Of a DNA stretch of 64,000 bases, positions 16,511 to 25,087 are shown one piece after another; position 1 is the first letter of the stretch, and every line of letters begins with the position of its first letter. A program made the translations under genes and the position numbers. The DNA comes from Arcobacter siniprincipis. GTDB taxonomy: Bacteria; Campylobacterota; Campylobacteria; Campylobacterales; Arcobacteraceae. The stretch is taken from contig NZ_CP182343.1 in assembly GCF_048571125.1 (NCBI RefSeq), positions 1,674,001 through 1,738,000 of the forward strand, in the 5' to 3' direction. The notes beneath the pieces are model-generated. The model did no database searches. It was not told the origin of the DNA and saw nothing but the letters and a program-made list of their open reading frames with translations.

Positions 16511-17874
16511 TGGCTAAAAATACACAATCTATTAGTTATCGTTTAGTCATTTGGCTAACCATTCCTTTAATTATATTTTCTATTTTATTATTTTCTGTTA
16601 TATATTTTTTTGTAAATGAAAAAGTAAATAAATTTTATGATAATAATCTATATGCAACTGGTAAAAGTATGGAAGATAGTATTGGTATTAGAAATGGACA
16701 TTTACTTGTTGACTTACCTTACTTTGCCATTGATTTATTATCTTCTAATAATGAAGGTTCAGTTTTTTACTCTATAGTAGATGAAAATAATAAATTGCTT
16801 GTTGGATATAAAGGTTTAGTTAATAAAAAAGTCTTAGAAAAAAAAGATAAAGTTTTTTATAATACATCATTTGCAGCTGCACAATTGAGAGCTGTATCTT
16901 TTAATGTATCTATTAATAATTTTGGTAAAAAACATAAAGCAATAATAACTGTTGCAGAAACTCTAGAAGGAAGAATTTCTGCAATTAATGATATTTTAAT
17001 AGTATTACTTGTTTTAATTGGTGTAGTTATTATTTCTACACTAATCATATCTTTAATTGCAGTTAGAAAAGGACTTAGACCTTTATATAATTTACAAAAA
17101 ATAATAAAAAAACGAGATTTAAAAGATTTATCTCCTATAAGTTTTAATGCACCAAAAGAAATTGAAGAAGTATTAAATAGTATTAATATTTTATTAGAAA
17201 GAAGTAGAGACAATATTAAGTACATAGAACACTTCAATTCAGATGTTTCTCATCAATTAAGAACTCCTTTAGCAGAATTAAAAGTTAAAATAGAAGTGTT
17301 ATATAAAAAAGATGAAAAAGAATATATTACTTTCATGAAAATTATTGATTCTATGAGTCATATTACGGAACAACTTCTTTTATATGCTAAAACAAATCCA
17401 AATTCAATAAATATTAATAGATTTAAAAAAATAAATTTAACTCAAATGTGTAAGGATTATTGTCTTAAAACTGCGCCAAGAGTCTATGCAAAAGGTTTTG
17501 AATTTGCATATGAGAGTTTTGATAAAGATGTATTTATTAATGCTGATTCAATTTTACTAGAAAGTATGTTAGATAACATTATTAATAATGCCTTATATTA
17601 TGCAGTTGATGAAAAAAATAATCCAATGGGAACTATAAGTGTAAATATAAAAAGACATAATAATACTATTTGGTTAAATGTAAAAGATGAGGGTTATGGT
17701 TTAAATACTAAAGATTTAAATCATATTTTTGATAGATTTTATAGAGTGGATTCAAATAAAAAAGGTAATGGATTAGGACTGAGCATTGTTAAACAAATTG
17801 CACAGTTACATAATGCAACTGTACAAGCTTCAAATGATGAAGGTTTGGTTATTTCTATAGTTTTCCCTATATAA
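16510..17874 (+). CDS. Sensor histidine kinase (TctE-like)
   Basis: A 454-residue membrane kinase. TM1 is ~11-33, a ~125-residue periplasmic segment resembling the 2CSK_N domain of TctE-type sensors follows (YDNNLYATGKSMEDSI, YSIVDENNKLLVGY), and TM2 is ~158-182 with a short HAMP-like linker. HisKA has H248 (DVSHQLRTP), and the ATPase domain has DNIINNALYYA, DEGYGL and GNGLGLSIV. It pairs with the regulator that overlaps its start. 2CSK_N kinases typically respond to citrate-like carboxylates. Its stop codon abuts the tctC stop on the other strand. Confidence 0.9.
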   Translation: MAKNTQSISYRLVIWLTIPLIIFSILLFSVIYFFVNEKVNKFYDNNLYATGKSMEDSIGIRNGHLLVDLPYFAIDLLSSNNEGSVFYSIVDENNKLLVGYKGLVNKKVLEKKDKVFYNTSFAAAQLRAVSFNVSINNFGKKHKAIITVAETLEGRISAINDILIVLLVLIGVVIISTLIISLIAVRKGLRPLYNLQKIIKKRDLKDLSPISFNAPKEIEEVLNSINILLERSRDNIKYIEHFNSDVSHQLRTPLAELKVKIEVLYKKDEKEYITFMKIIDSMSHITEQLLLYAKTNPNSININRFKKINLTQMCKDYCLKTAPRVYAKGFEFAYESFDKDVFINADSILLESMLDNIINNALYYAVDEKNNPMGTISVNIKRHNNTIWLNVKDEGYGLNTKDLNHIFDRFYRVDSNKKGNGLGLSIVKQIAQLHNATVQASNDEGLVISIVFPI

Positions 17875-18873
17875 TTATTCTTTTACTAAATATGAATAAG
17901 ATTTGAAAATATCATATGATTCTTGAATCAAATGATTTGATTCTTCTGGTCCTGTCCAAGTATAGCCAATGTCATTTGATTTTAAGAACTTTTGAACATC
18001 TTTTCTAGCTAAAGTTCTTTTTATTGCATTAGTCAATTTCTCATATCTCTCTGGATATTTTTCTTTAAATTCTTTTCTAACTGCAAAACCTCTTGTAGAA
18101 CCAGTGAATACTGGAATTTGAAAGCCTAAAGGTTCAAGTGCTTCATTTAGTGTTGGAGCATCCCATTGTTTTACTCTCTTATCTTTTACGATTGCTAAAG
18201 GTTTTATAAATTCTTTAATATTTTCACTTCCTTGCGCCGAAATTGCTATTAAGTCAACTTGTCCACCAGCAACTGCTGTTCTAGCTTTTCCACCACTACT
18301 GTATGTAACAAGATTTAAATTTTCTTGAGGAATGTTATATTTTTCTAACAATAATTTTAAAATTAAATGTCCACCAGAACCTTGAACCACAGTAGCTTTT
18401 ACTGTTTTTGGGTGTTCTTTAATTGCATTTAAAACTTCTACCATATTATTATATTTTGAATCTTTATTAACAGCAAATAATTCAAAATCAAGCCATTGTA
18501 AATTGATAAAATCAAAATCACTTATTTTATATTTAGCACCACCTGTTAAAATTGTATTAGCTAAATAAGGTGAAAAAGTTGAAGTAAATACCGTATAACC
18601 ATCTGCAGGTCTATTTAATATATAATTTGCAGCAATTTGTGTACCCGCACCTTTTTTATTGATAACTTTTATGATACCACCTAACTCATCAGATAAAAAT
18701 GTTGACATAGATCTAGCCATCCTATCCGCACTTCCCCCAATACCAAATCCAACTACTAAGTTTACTGGTTTAGATGGATATTCATTTGCTTGTAAACTTG
18801 TAGAAAATAAGTTTAGTCCGAATATTAAGATTATAGAAGATTTAATTACTGATTTTAGTATGATTTTATACAT
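17875..18873 (-). CDS. TctC-family tripartite tricarboxylate transporter substrate-binding protein (copy 1)
   Basis: A 332-residue periplasmic binding protein with an N-terminal signal peptide (SSIILIFGLNLFSTSLQA then NEYPSKPVNLVVGFGIGGSADRMAR). The YPSKPVxxVVGFGxGGxxD motif is diagnostic of Bug/TctC receptors, which capture carboxylates for the TctAB permease. It lies downstream of tctA but has its own promoter with the shared activator element. It is a close paralog of the tctC at 20982. The two share a 183-bp stretch identical at the DNA level while their signal peptides and C termini differ. A separate substrate preference is possible. Confidence 0.92.
   Translation of the reverse strand: MYKIILKSVIKSSIILIFGLNLFSTSLQANEYPSKPVNLVVGFGIGGSADRMARSMSTFLSDELGGIIKVINKKGAGTQIAANYILNRPADGYTVFTSTFSPYLANTILTGGAKYKISDFDFINLQWLDFELFAVNKDSKYNNMVEVLNAIKEHPKTVKATVVQGSGGHLILKLLLEKYNIPQENLNLVTYSSGGKARTAVAGGQVDLIAISAQGSENIKEFIKPLAIVKDKRVKQWDAPTLNEALEPLGFQIPVFTGSTRGFAVRKEFKEKYPERYEKLTNAIKRTLARKDVQKFLKSNDIGYTWTGPEESNHLIQESYDIFKSYSYLVKE
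18586..18768. repeat. 183-bp identical segment of tctC copy 1 (partner 21693-21875)
   Basis: Base-by-base reading shows identity between this stretch and 21693-21875 (offset 3107), bounded by single mismatches at 18585/21692 and 18769/21876. The segment encodes the N-terminal region of both mature TctC proteins. Flanking coding sequence is more divergent, which suggests recent gene conversion. Confidence 0.9.
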
Positions 18874-18900
18874 ATAAGCCCTTTATTATTAGCAGCAAAA

Positions 18901-18933
18901 ATTTTAACACACAAAGCTGTCATGAAACTTGCA
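18901..18933 (-). promoter_or_regulatory. Predicted activator site plus -10 box upstream of tctC copy 1
   Basis: On the minus strand TGCAAGTTTCATGACAG (18933-18917) is followed by exactly 10 bases and then TAAAAT (18906-18901). It is the same element and spacing as upstream of usp and tctC copy 2. The ATG follows after AAAGGG. Confidence 0.72.
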
Positions 18934-19021
18934 TATAAGGATAGTGTAATGAAAATAAAAAAGTAGAGGATTTTACACAGTTACATAATGTAACTATGTA
19001 AAATAATTGTATTGTTTATTT

Positions 19022-20524
19022 TTATTTGGCTTTCTTGGTTAATTTTTCAATTAATGAAGAACCAAATAAAGAGAAAATTAATAAAACTATAATAGCAATA
19101 GTAATTGGTCTTTGGAAAATATATGAAAAATCACCACCTGATATCTGTAAGGTTTGAACTAGTGAACCTTCTGCCATTTTTCCTAATAACATACCAATAA
19201 CTGCTGCTGGTACAGAGAAATTATATCTTCTAAAAACCCAACCAAGCAGTGCAAATACTAAAACAGTAGCAGGACCGGACATATTTCCTGTCAATCCAAA
19301 TGCCCCAGCTGTTGCTAAAATTAAAACAGATGGTACAAGATATGTCATCTTGACTTTAATGATTGATGCTAATATAGGTATTAATAAAAGTCCTAATATT
19401 ATTAATAAAAATGCTTGTGCAAAGTTTGCAAATATAATTGCATATACAACATCCATTTGTTCTCTAATAAATTGTGGACCACCTGTAATATTATGCATAG
19501 CAAAGGCAGCTAACATAACAGCCGTTGCACCACCACCTGGAATACCAAGAGCTAAAAGTGTAGCCATAGAACCAGCTTCAGATGTGCTATTTGCAGATTC
19601 TGAAGCAATAACACCTTTTGGATTTCCTTTTCCATAACTATCTGGATCTTTATCTCTTCTTTTAGTTTCTATATAAGATAAAAGATTTGATACTGATGAA
19701 CCAACACCTGGAACTGCACCGATAATTACACCAATTAAACTTCCTCTTATCAAAATAACAGGATAAGAAAATGCTTTTTTAAAGCCTTTTACTATGTATG
19801 AAATTCTTACTCTTCTTTGGCTTTCATCTTCAACTAAAAATTCAGATTTAACAAGTTTAAATAATTCAGAAGCTGCAAACATCCCCATCATTGCTGGAAT
19901 AACAGGAATACCATCTGCTAAGATTTCTAAGCCCATTGTTCCTCTTAAAATACCATTATCACTAAATCCTATAGTACCAACTAATAAACCTACAAGTCCT
20001 GCAATAAGACCTTTTACAACATGTTTCCCTGTTAAACTGGCAATTAAAGTAAGACCCCACAAAATAACAATAAACATTTCAGAAGGACCTAATTTTAAAA
20101 CAAAAAGAGACATTGGTTTTATTAAAAAGAAAAGTAAAACATATCCAAGTAATACACCAAAAGTAGAAGACCCAAGTGCTAGACCTAAAGCTTCATTATG
20201 TTCACCTTTTCTTGCCATTGGATAACCATCAAAAGATGTAGCAATAGCTGAGGAAGTTCCCGGTATATTCATCAATATAGCAGGAACACCAGCTCCAAAC
20301 CCACTACCTGTAAATATTGCAGTTAAAAATAACATTGCTTGTAAAAAATCCATATACATTGTCATTGGCAAAAATATCGCCATTGCCATTGATGTTTGTA
20401 ATCCAGGTGTTGCTCCAAAAAACAATCCAATGATAATACCAGGTATTACAACTAACCAGTATTGAGGTTCTGAAAAGAGTAGGGCAACTGCTTGTTGCGC
20501 TGAATCTAAATTAACTATATCCAT
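19022..20524 (-). CDS. tctA: Tripartite tricarboxylate transporter large permease TctA
   Basis: A 500-residue integral membrane protein with about 11-12 hydrophobic segments. The signature glycine-rich duplicated motifs of TctA are visible: GLFFGATPGLQTSMAMAIFLP near residue 35 and GVIIGAVPGVGSSVSNLLSY near 265, with GSMATLLALGIPGGGATAVML further on. It imports carboxylates using a cation gradient, together with TctB and the TctC receptor. It is 8 bases downstream of tctB with AGGAAG before the ATG, so tctC-tctB-tctA is one operon in the usual order. Confidence 0.94.
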   Translation of the reverse strand: MDIVNLDSAQQAVALLFSEPQYWLVVIPGIIIGLFFGATPGLQTSMAMAIFLPMTMYMDFLQAMLFLTAIFTGSGFGAGVPAILMNIPGTSSAIATSFDGYPMARKGEHNEALGLALGSSTFGVLLGYVLLFFLIKPMSLFVLKLGPSEMFIVILWGLTLIASLTGKHVVKGLIAGLVGLLVGTIGFSDNGILRGTMGLEILADGIPVIPAMMGMFAASELFKLVKSEFLVEDESQRRVRISYIVKGFKKAFSYPVILIRGSLIGVIIGAVPGVGSSVSNLLSYIETKRRDKDPDSYGKGNPKGVIASESANSTSEAGSMATLLALGIPGGGATAVMLAAFAMHNITGGPQFIREQMDVVYAIIFANFAQAFLLIILGLLLIPILASIIKVKMTYLVPSVLILATAGAFGLTGNMSGPATVLVFALLGWVFRRYNFSVPAAVIGMLLGKMAEGSLVQTLQISGGDFSYIFQRPITIAIIVLLIFSLFGSSLIEKLTKKAK

Positions 20525-20532
20525 TTTTCTTC

Positions 20533-20973
20533 CTAATAATCAGTTGGCAAAAATGTCATAGGCATTGGATAAGGAAGCATCATTGAAAAAAAGTATGCAA
20601 TAACAAAACCATAAACCAAACTATAACCAATTACCCATGGTAATCTTTTCTCACCATGTATATATAAAGATACGGCTAAAAATAAAACTGTTCCAAGGTC
20701 AAAACCTAAGTATTCTAAAGTAAAAACATATATAGCAAATAGAACCATTATTGGAAGTACAGTAATAAAATCATCTTTTTTTTCTAAATCTTCCTTTTGA
20801 GTAAAAAACTCAAAAATGCATAAGCAAAGTGTAATAGCAGCAATAGGAAGAATAAGAATCATATTTTCTAAGCTACTAGATGCATTATGTGCATTTAATG
20901 CATACCATAGTACAAATGCAGCTAAGCATAGGATTACTATGCTATTAGCTATTTTTTCTTTTGATAAAGCCAT
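20533..20973 (-). CDS. tctB: Tripartite tricarboxylate transporter small subunit TctB
   Basis: A 146-residue membrane protein with four hydrophobic helices (IVILCLAAFVLWYAL, MILILPIAAITLCLCIF, VLPIMVLFAIYVFTL and VIGYSLVYGFVIAYFF). This matches the four-helix TctB family in length and ends in the conserved PYPMP region. It is the poorly conserved small permease subunit that works with TctA. It lies 8 bases on either side from tctC copy 2 and tctA on the same strand. Confidence 0.9.
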   Translation of the reverse strand: MALSKEKIANSIVILCLAAFVLWYALNAHNASSSLENMILILPIAAITLCLCIFEFFTQKEDLEKKDDFITVLPIMVLFAIYVFTLEYLGFDLGTVLFLAVSLYIHGEKRLPWVIGYSLVYGFVIAYFFSMMLPYPMPMTFLPTDY

Positions 20974-20981
20974 CTCTTAAC

Positions 20982-21980
20982 CTAGTCGTTCAATAAGTAA
21001 CCGTATTGTTTAAAGAATTGATACGATTCATCTATTAATTTATTTGATTCTTCTGGTCCAGTCCAATCATAACCAATTTGATTTGATTTTAAGAATTTTT
21101 GAACATCTTTATTATCCAAAGTTCTTTTTATTGCATCAGTTAATTCTGTATATCTTTTTGGATATTTTTCCTTAAACTCTTTTTTAACAGCAAATCCTCT
21201 CATCGAACCACTAAATACTGGAACCTGGAATCCTAAAGGTTTAACCGCTTCATTTAATGTTGGAACATCCCATTGTTTTATTCTTTCATTTTTTAATATT
21301 GCAAGTGGCTTAATAAATTCTCTAATATTTTCACTTCCTTCTGCTGAAATTGCTATTAAGTCAACTTGTCCACCAGCAACTGCTGTTCTAGCTTTTCCAC
21401 CACTACTGTATGTAACAAGATTTAAATTTTCTTGAGGAATGTTATATTTTTCTAACAATAATTTTAAAATTAAATGTCCACCAGAACCTTGAACCACAGC
21501 AGCTTTTACTGTTTTTGGGTGTTCTTTAATTGCATTTAAAACTTCTACCATATTATTGTATTTTGAATTTTTATTAACAGCAAATAATTCATAATCAAAC
21601 CATTGAATATTAATAAAGTCAAAATCAGTCATTTTGTATTTAGCACCACCTGTTAAAATTGTATTAGCTAAATAAGGTGAAAAAGTTGAAGCAAATACCG
21701 TATAACCATCTGCAGGTCTATTTAATATATAATTTGCAGCAATTTGTGTACCCGCACCTTTTTTATTGATAACTTTTATGATACCACCTAACTCATCAGA
21801 TAAAAATGTTGACATAGATCTAGCCATCCTATCCGCACTTCCCCCAATACCAAATCCAACTACTAAGTTTACTGGCTTAGATGGATATTCTTTTGCTTGT
21901 GAGCTTGTAGTTAAAAGCCCTAATCCTAATACTGAAATTGCAGCAATTTTTATTGCTGACTTCATAATACTTGTATACAT
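20982..21980 (-). CDS. tctC: TctC-family substrate-binding protein (copy 2, first gene of tctCBA)
   Basis: A 332-residue periplasmic receptor with a signal peptide (MKSAIKIAAISVLGLGLLTTSSQA then KEYPSKPVNLVVGFGIGGSADRMAR). It heads the tctC-tctB-tctA operon, the standard order, and is the likely cognate receptor. AAGGAG precedes the ATG. Its promoter carries the shared element at 22021-22040. It is very similar to copy 1 at 17875. Differences cluster in the signal peptide, the FDFIN[LI]QW[LF]D region and the C-terminal third, so ligand specificity may differ slightly. Confidence 0.94.
   Translation of the reverse strand: MYTSIMKSAIKIAAISVLGLGLLTTSSQAKEYPSKPVNLVVGFGIGGSADRMARSMSTFLSDELGGIIKVINKKGAGTQIAANYILNRPADGYTVFASTFSPYLANTILTGGAKYKMTDFDFINIQWFDYELFAVNKNSKYNNMVEVLNAIKEHPKTVKAAVVQGSGGHLILKLLLEKYNIPQENLNLVTYSSGGKARTAVAGGQVDLIAISAEGSENIREFIKPLAILKNERIKQWDVPTLNEAVKPLGFQVPVFSGSMRGFAVKKEFKEKYPKRYTELTDAIKRTLDNKDVQKFLKSNQIGYDWTGPEESNKLIDESYQFFKQYGYLLND
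21693..21875. repeat. 183-bp identical segment of tctC copy 2 (partner 18586-18768)
   Basis: Identical base for base to 18586-18768, in the same orientation, 3107 bases apart. It is the most conserved block of two otherwise partly diverged tctC genes. Confidence 0.9.
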
Positions 21981-22007
21981 GATTACTCCTTGTTTATTTA
22001 TTTGAGC

Positions 22008-22040
22008 ATCTTAACATACAAAGCTGTCATGAAACTTGCA
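22008..22040 (-). promoter_or_regulatory. Predicted activator site plus -10 box upstream of tctC copy 2
   Basis: On the minus strand TGCAAGTTTCATGACAG (22040-22024) is followed by exactly 10 bases and then TAAGAT (22013-22008). The first 20 bases are identical to the site before tctC copy 1. The 10-base gap leaves no room for a normal -35 box, which fits an activator-dependent promoter. Confidence 0.72.
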
Positions 22041-22119
22041 ATAAATACCAACTAGGATTAAGTAATTTGCCTGTATAATCATACTCTTAATTAATTTAAC
22101 TACTGCTATCAGGATGATA

Positions 22120-24303
22120 ATGTTTTATAAAAACGAAAAAAAATTAATAGATACAATCAAATATGCTCCAATAATTTTAATTATAATTTTATTTTTAATT
22201 ACTACTTATTTTGTGGAAAAATCAAATACAAAACAATTTAATGATGAAACTAAAAGAATAACAAAATTTTATAGGGATTATAATAATAATGAAATTAAAC
22301 AGATTGTACATAAAGTCAATGAGTACATTAAAACAGAAGATAAAAATGCTTTAGATAATTTAAAAAAATCTTTAAAACTACAAGTTTATGATGCTTATAC
22401 AATAGCAACAAAAATTTATTCAGATAATAAAAATAGAAGAACAAAAAAAGAGATTCTTGAGTTAATAAAAATTACTCTAAAAAGTATAGGGAAAGGTCAA
22501 TATTTTATTATTAAAGGAGAACATTTTTTACTACAAGCTTCAAATGAAAAAATAAAAGATACTCAAAGTCTTAAAATGATTTTAAACTCCATAAATGACA
22601 ATAAAGAAGGAATTATTACTTATTCTAATTATAAAAATTCTAAAGAAACACCTTCTGAAAAAATAAGTTTTTATAAAAAATTTGAACCCTTGAATATCTA
22701 TATTGGAAAAGGAGAGTACTTAGACACTTTTGAAAATAATTTAAAAAAAGAGATTATTAAATCTATACAAAATCATAATTTAAATATTAAAAAGTACATC
22801 TTTATAATAAATTCAAATGGTATTATTTTAGCGAGTAATGACGAAAAAAGAGTTGGAAAACAAGTTAATCTGGATTTAGCATTGAAATTAAAAGACATGT
22901 TTAATAAAGATGAAGGACTATTTAATTATGAAAAATATAACGAAGGAGAATCTTTTAAAAAAACTTCATTTATAAAAATATCTAAAAAATGGAATTGGAT
23001 ATTAGGAAGTGGATATGGAGATGATGAATTAAATAATTTAATTGAAGATGCAAATAAACAGTTACAAATAATGAATAAAAATAACTACTACAATATTTTA
23101 TATTTTGGTATTTTTATTACAACTCTTTTATTAATTATTTCAATTTTTATTAGTAAATATATAGAAGACATTTTATTAAACTACAAATTAAAAATAAAAG
23201 ATGAAGAAAAAGAGTTTAGAAATTTATTTGAAAATAGTAATATAGGTTTAGCAATAAGTAGTAGCACAGGTAAACTCTTAAATGTAAATTCAAAATTCTC
23301 AGAAATCTTAGGCTACAACTCTTCAGAAGAGATTGATAATAGATTCTGGCACGAATTGTCAAATATAAAGCAAGACGATAAAGAATTATATTTTTATAAT
23401 AAGCTTTTAGAAGAAAAAATATCTAATTATAGTCTTGAAAAAGTTTTCACAAATAAAGCTGATGAACGAAAAATAGATATCTTGATTAATGCAAACTTAT
23501 TTAAAGAAAACAATAAAATAAAATATATTTTATTTTCAATTACTGATATTACAGAAATAAAAGAAAAAGATAATTTGCTTTTTCAACAATCAAAAATGGC
23601 TTCAATGGGAGAAATGATAGCAAATATTGCACATCAATGGAGACAGCCTTTAAGTATGATTAGTACATTATCTTCTGGTCTTAAACTTCAAAAAGAACTT
23701 GATAACCTAAGTGATAGTTATTTTAACGATTCATTAGAATCAATTACAAAATCAACACAATATTTATCTCAAACAATTGATTATTTTAAAGATTTTTTTA
23801 AACCGAGTGAAAATAAGTCTAAATTTTACATAAAAGAAGTTGTGGATAAGACTTTAGTTCTTTTATCAGCAGAATTAAAAAATAAAGATATTGAAATTCT
23901 TCAAGATATTGAAGATGTTGAATTAACATCATATGAAAATGATATAATTCAATTATTTATTAATATAATTAATAATGCTAAAGATGCCTTTGAAAGTTCA
24001 TCTGTTAAAAATAAAATCATAAGTTTAAGCACAACTTTTAATAAAGAAGAAAATATTCTTATAATTTGTATAAAAGATAGTGCAGGGGGAATTAATAGTA
24101 ATATTATTGATAAAATATTTGAACCTTATTTTACAACAAAACATAGAAATATGGGTACGGGAATTGGATTATATATGGTTAGTCAAATTATAAACAAGCA
24201 TTTAAAAGGTTTTATTGAGGTAAAAAATGTTAATTTTACACATCAAAATCTAGAATTAATTGGGGCAGAATTTATAATTACTATTCCTACAAATATTAAA
24301 TAA
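22120..24303 (+). CDS. Membrane sensor histidine kinase with Cache, PAS and HQWRQPL core
   Basis: The second of two in-frame ATGs is chosen (22120) because AGGA lies five bases before it; the first ATG would overlap that site. The 727-residue product has TM1 (~12-31), a large periplasmic region with two Cache-like units (INSNGIILASNDEKRVGK, WNWILGSGYG), TM2 (~325-345), a PAS domain (~370-480) and a kinase core with H505 in AHQWRQPL. The ATPase motifs are NNAKDAFE, DSAGGI and GTGIGLYM. The ligand is unknown. A DUF302 gene follows after 9 bases. No response regulator is adjacent. Confidence 0.88.
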   Translation: MFYKNEKKLIDTIKYAPIILIIILFLITTYFVEKSNTKQFNDETKRITKFYRDYNNNEIKQIVHKVNEYIKTEDKNALDNLKKSLKLQVYDAYTIATKIYSDNKNRRTKKEILELIKITLKSIGKGQYFIIKGEHFLLQASNEKIKDTQSLKMILNSINDNKEGIITYSNYKNSKETPSEKISFYKKFEPLNIYIGKGEYLDTFENNLKKEIIKSIQNHNLNIKKYIFIINSNGIILASNDEKRVGKQVNLDLALKLKDMFNKDEGLFNYEKYNEGESFKKTSFIKISKKWNWILGSGYGDDELNNLIEDANKQLQIMNKNNYYNILYFGIFITTLLLIISIFISKYIEDILLNYKLKIKDEEKEFRNLFENSNIGLAISSSTGKLLNVNSKFSEILGYNSSEEIDNRFWHELSNIKQDDKELYFYNKLLEEKISNYSLEKVFTNKADERKIDILINANLFKENNKIKYILFSITDITEIKEKDNLLFQQSKMASMGEMIANIAHQWRQPLSMISTLSSGLKLQKELDNLSDSYFNDSLESITKSTQYLSQTIDYFKDFFKPSENKSKFYIKEVVDKTLVLLSAELKNKDIEILQDIEDVELTSYENDIIQLFINIINNAKDAFESSSVKNKIISLSTTFNKEENILIICIKDSAGGINSNIIDKIFEPYFTTKHRNMGTGIGLYMVSQIINKHLKGFIEVKNVNFTHQNLELIGAEFIITIPTNIK

Positions 24304-24312
24304 GAGGACAAA

Positions 24313-24690
24313 ATGTTATATATTGAAAAAAGTGAAAAAAGTGTACAAGAAGTAGTAGATAAAATACAAGAAATATGTTCAAATTATAAATTTGGAGTTC
24401 AACATATTCATAAATTAAAAGAGACTTTGATTTCAAAAGGAATAGATTTTAAGAATGATTGTCAAGTATTAGATGTATGTAATCCTAATGTTGCAAATGA
24501 GTTTTTAACTGCAGATATGAGTCTGAGTTCAATAATGCCTTGTAAAATTTCAATCTATAAAGAAGATGGACAAACTATAATTGCATTAAACTCTATTGTT
24601 CAATTAGTAGATGATATAAATCCAGATTTAATTGATCTAGCACAAAGTACTCAAAAAACTATTTTAGAACTTATTAAAGAGGCTAAATAA
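24313..24690 (+). CDS. DUF302 domain protein
   Basis: A 125-residue soluble protein covering one DUF302 domain: KSVQEVVDKIQEICSNYKFGVQHIH at the start, DCQVLDVCNPNVANEFLTAD in the middle, LPCKI-like PCKISIYKEDG, and a C-terminal helix. DUF302 proteins are common in sulfur-oxidising and Campylobacterota genomes, and their biochemical role is not settled. GAGGAC precedes the ATG. The gene is 9 bases after the histidine kinase and ends in a strong palindromic terminator, so it is the last gene of a two-gene unit. Confidence 0.8.
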   Translation: MLYIEKSEKSVQEVVDKIQEICSNYKFGVQHIHKLKETLISKGIDFKNDCQVLDVCNPNVANEFLTADMSLSSIMPCKISIYKEDGQTIIALNSIVQLVDDINPDLIDLAQSTQKTILELIKEAK

Positions 24691-24698
24691 CCTCTTTA
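24675..24698. terminator. Bidirectional terminator between DUF302 and PAS genes
   Basis: TAAAGAGG and CCTCTTTA form a perfect 8-bp stem with an 8-base loop that contains the DUF302 stop codon. It lies between two converging genes. Confidence 0.65.
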
Positions 24699-25085
24699 TT
24701 GCATTGTTTTATATAATGCTTCATATTTAGTAATTTCACCTTGAGGAGGCTTTCTTCTACATGACATAAAACACTGTTCTCCTTTTTCATTTTTATAGGG
24801 ATAAATAGTGGCACAAACCCAATAAAATCCTCCAGATTTTGTTTTATTTTTAACAAAACCTTGCCAAACTTTATTATTTTTTACTGTTTCCCATAGGTCT
24901 TTAAATGCTGCTTTTGGCATATCATCATGTCGTATTATATTATGTGGTTTTCCAATTAAATCATTAAGTTCATACTCTGCAATACTACAAAACTCTTCAT
25001 TTGCAAAAATAATGTTTCCTTTAGAGTCTGTTTCACTTACTAAAAAAGCATTATCTTTTAATACAGTTTCTTTATTTAAACCCAT
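24696..25085 (-). CDS. Stand-alone PAS protein (CetB/Aer-N-like)
   Basis: A 129-residue protein made of one Aer-type PAS domain. Visible features are FLVSETDSKGNIIFANEEFC, IGKPHNIIRHDDMPKAAFKDLW and a WVCATIYPY strand, which closely match the FAD-binding PAS of Aer and Campylobacter CetB. It begins two bases after the stop of the upstream MCP gene, so the two are co-expressed. In Campylobacter, CetB (PAS) and the transducer CetA form a split energy-taxis receptor. The same arrangement here suggests a bipartite redox sensor, though the MCP differs from CetA by carrying a CZB domain. Confidence 0.85.
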   Translation of the reverse strand: MGLNKETVLKDNAFLVSETDSKGNIIFANEEFCSIAEYELNDLIGKPHNIIRHDDMPKAAFKDLWETVKNNKVWQGFVKNKTKSGGFYWVCATIYPYKNEKGEQCFMSCRRKPPQGEITKYEALYKTMQ

Positions 25086-25087
25086 AA

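Noticed and set aside
19794..20225. Plus-strand ORF of 143 aa opposite tctA
   Set aside because: It is antisense to a conserved permease, and its serine/proline/isoleucine-rich sequence is the expected mirror of TctA codons.
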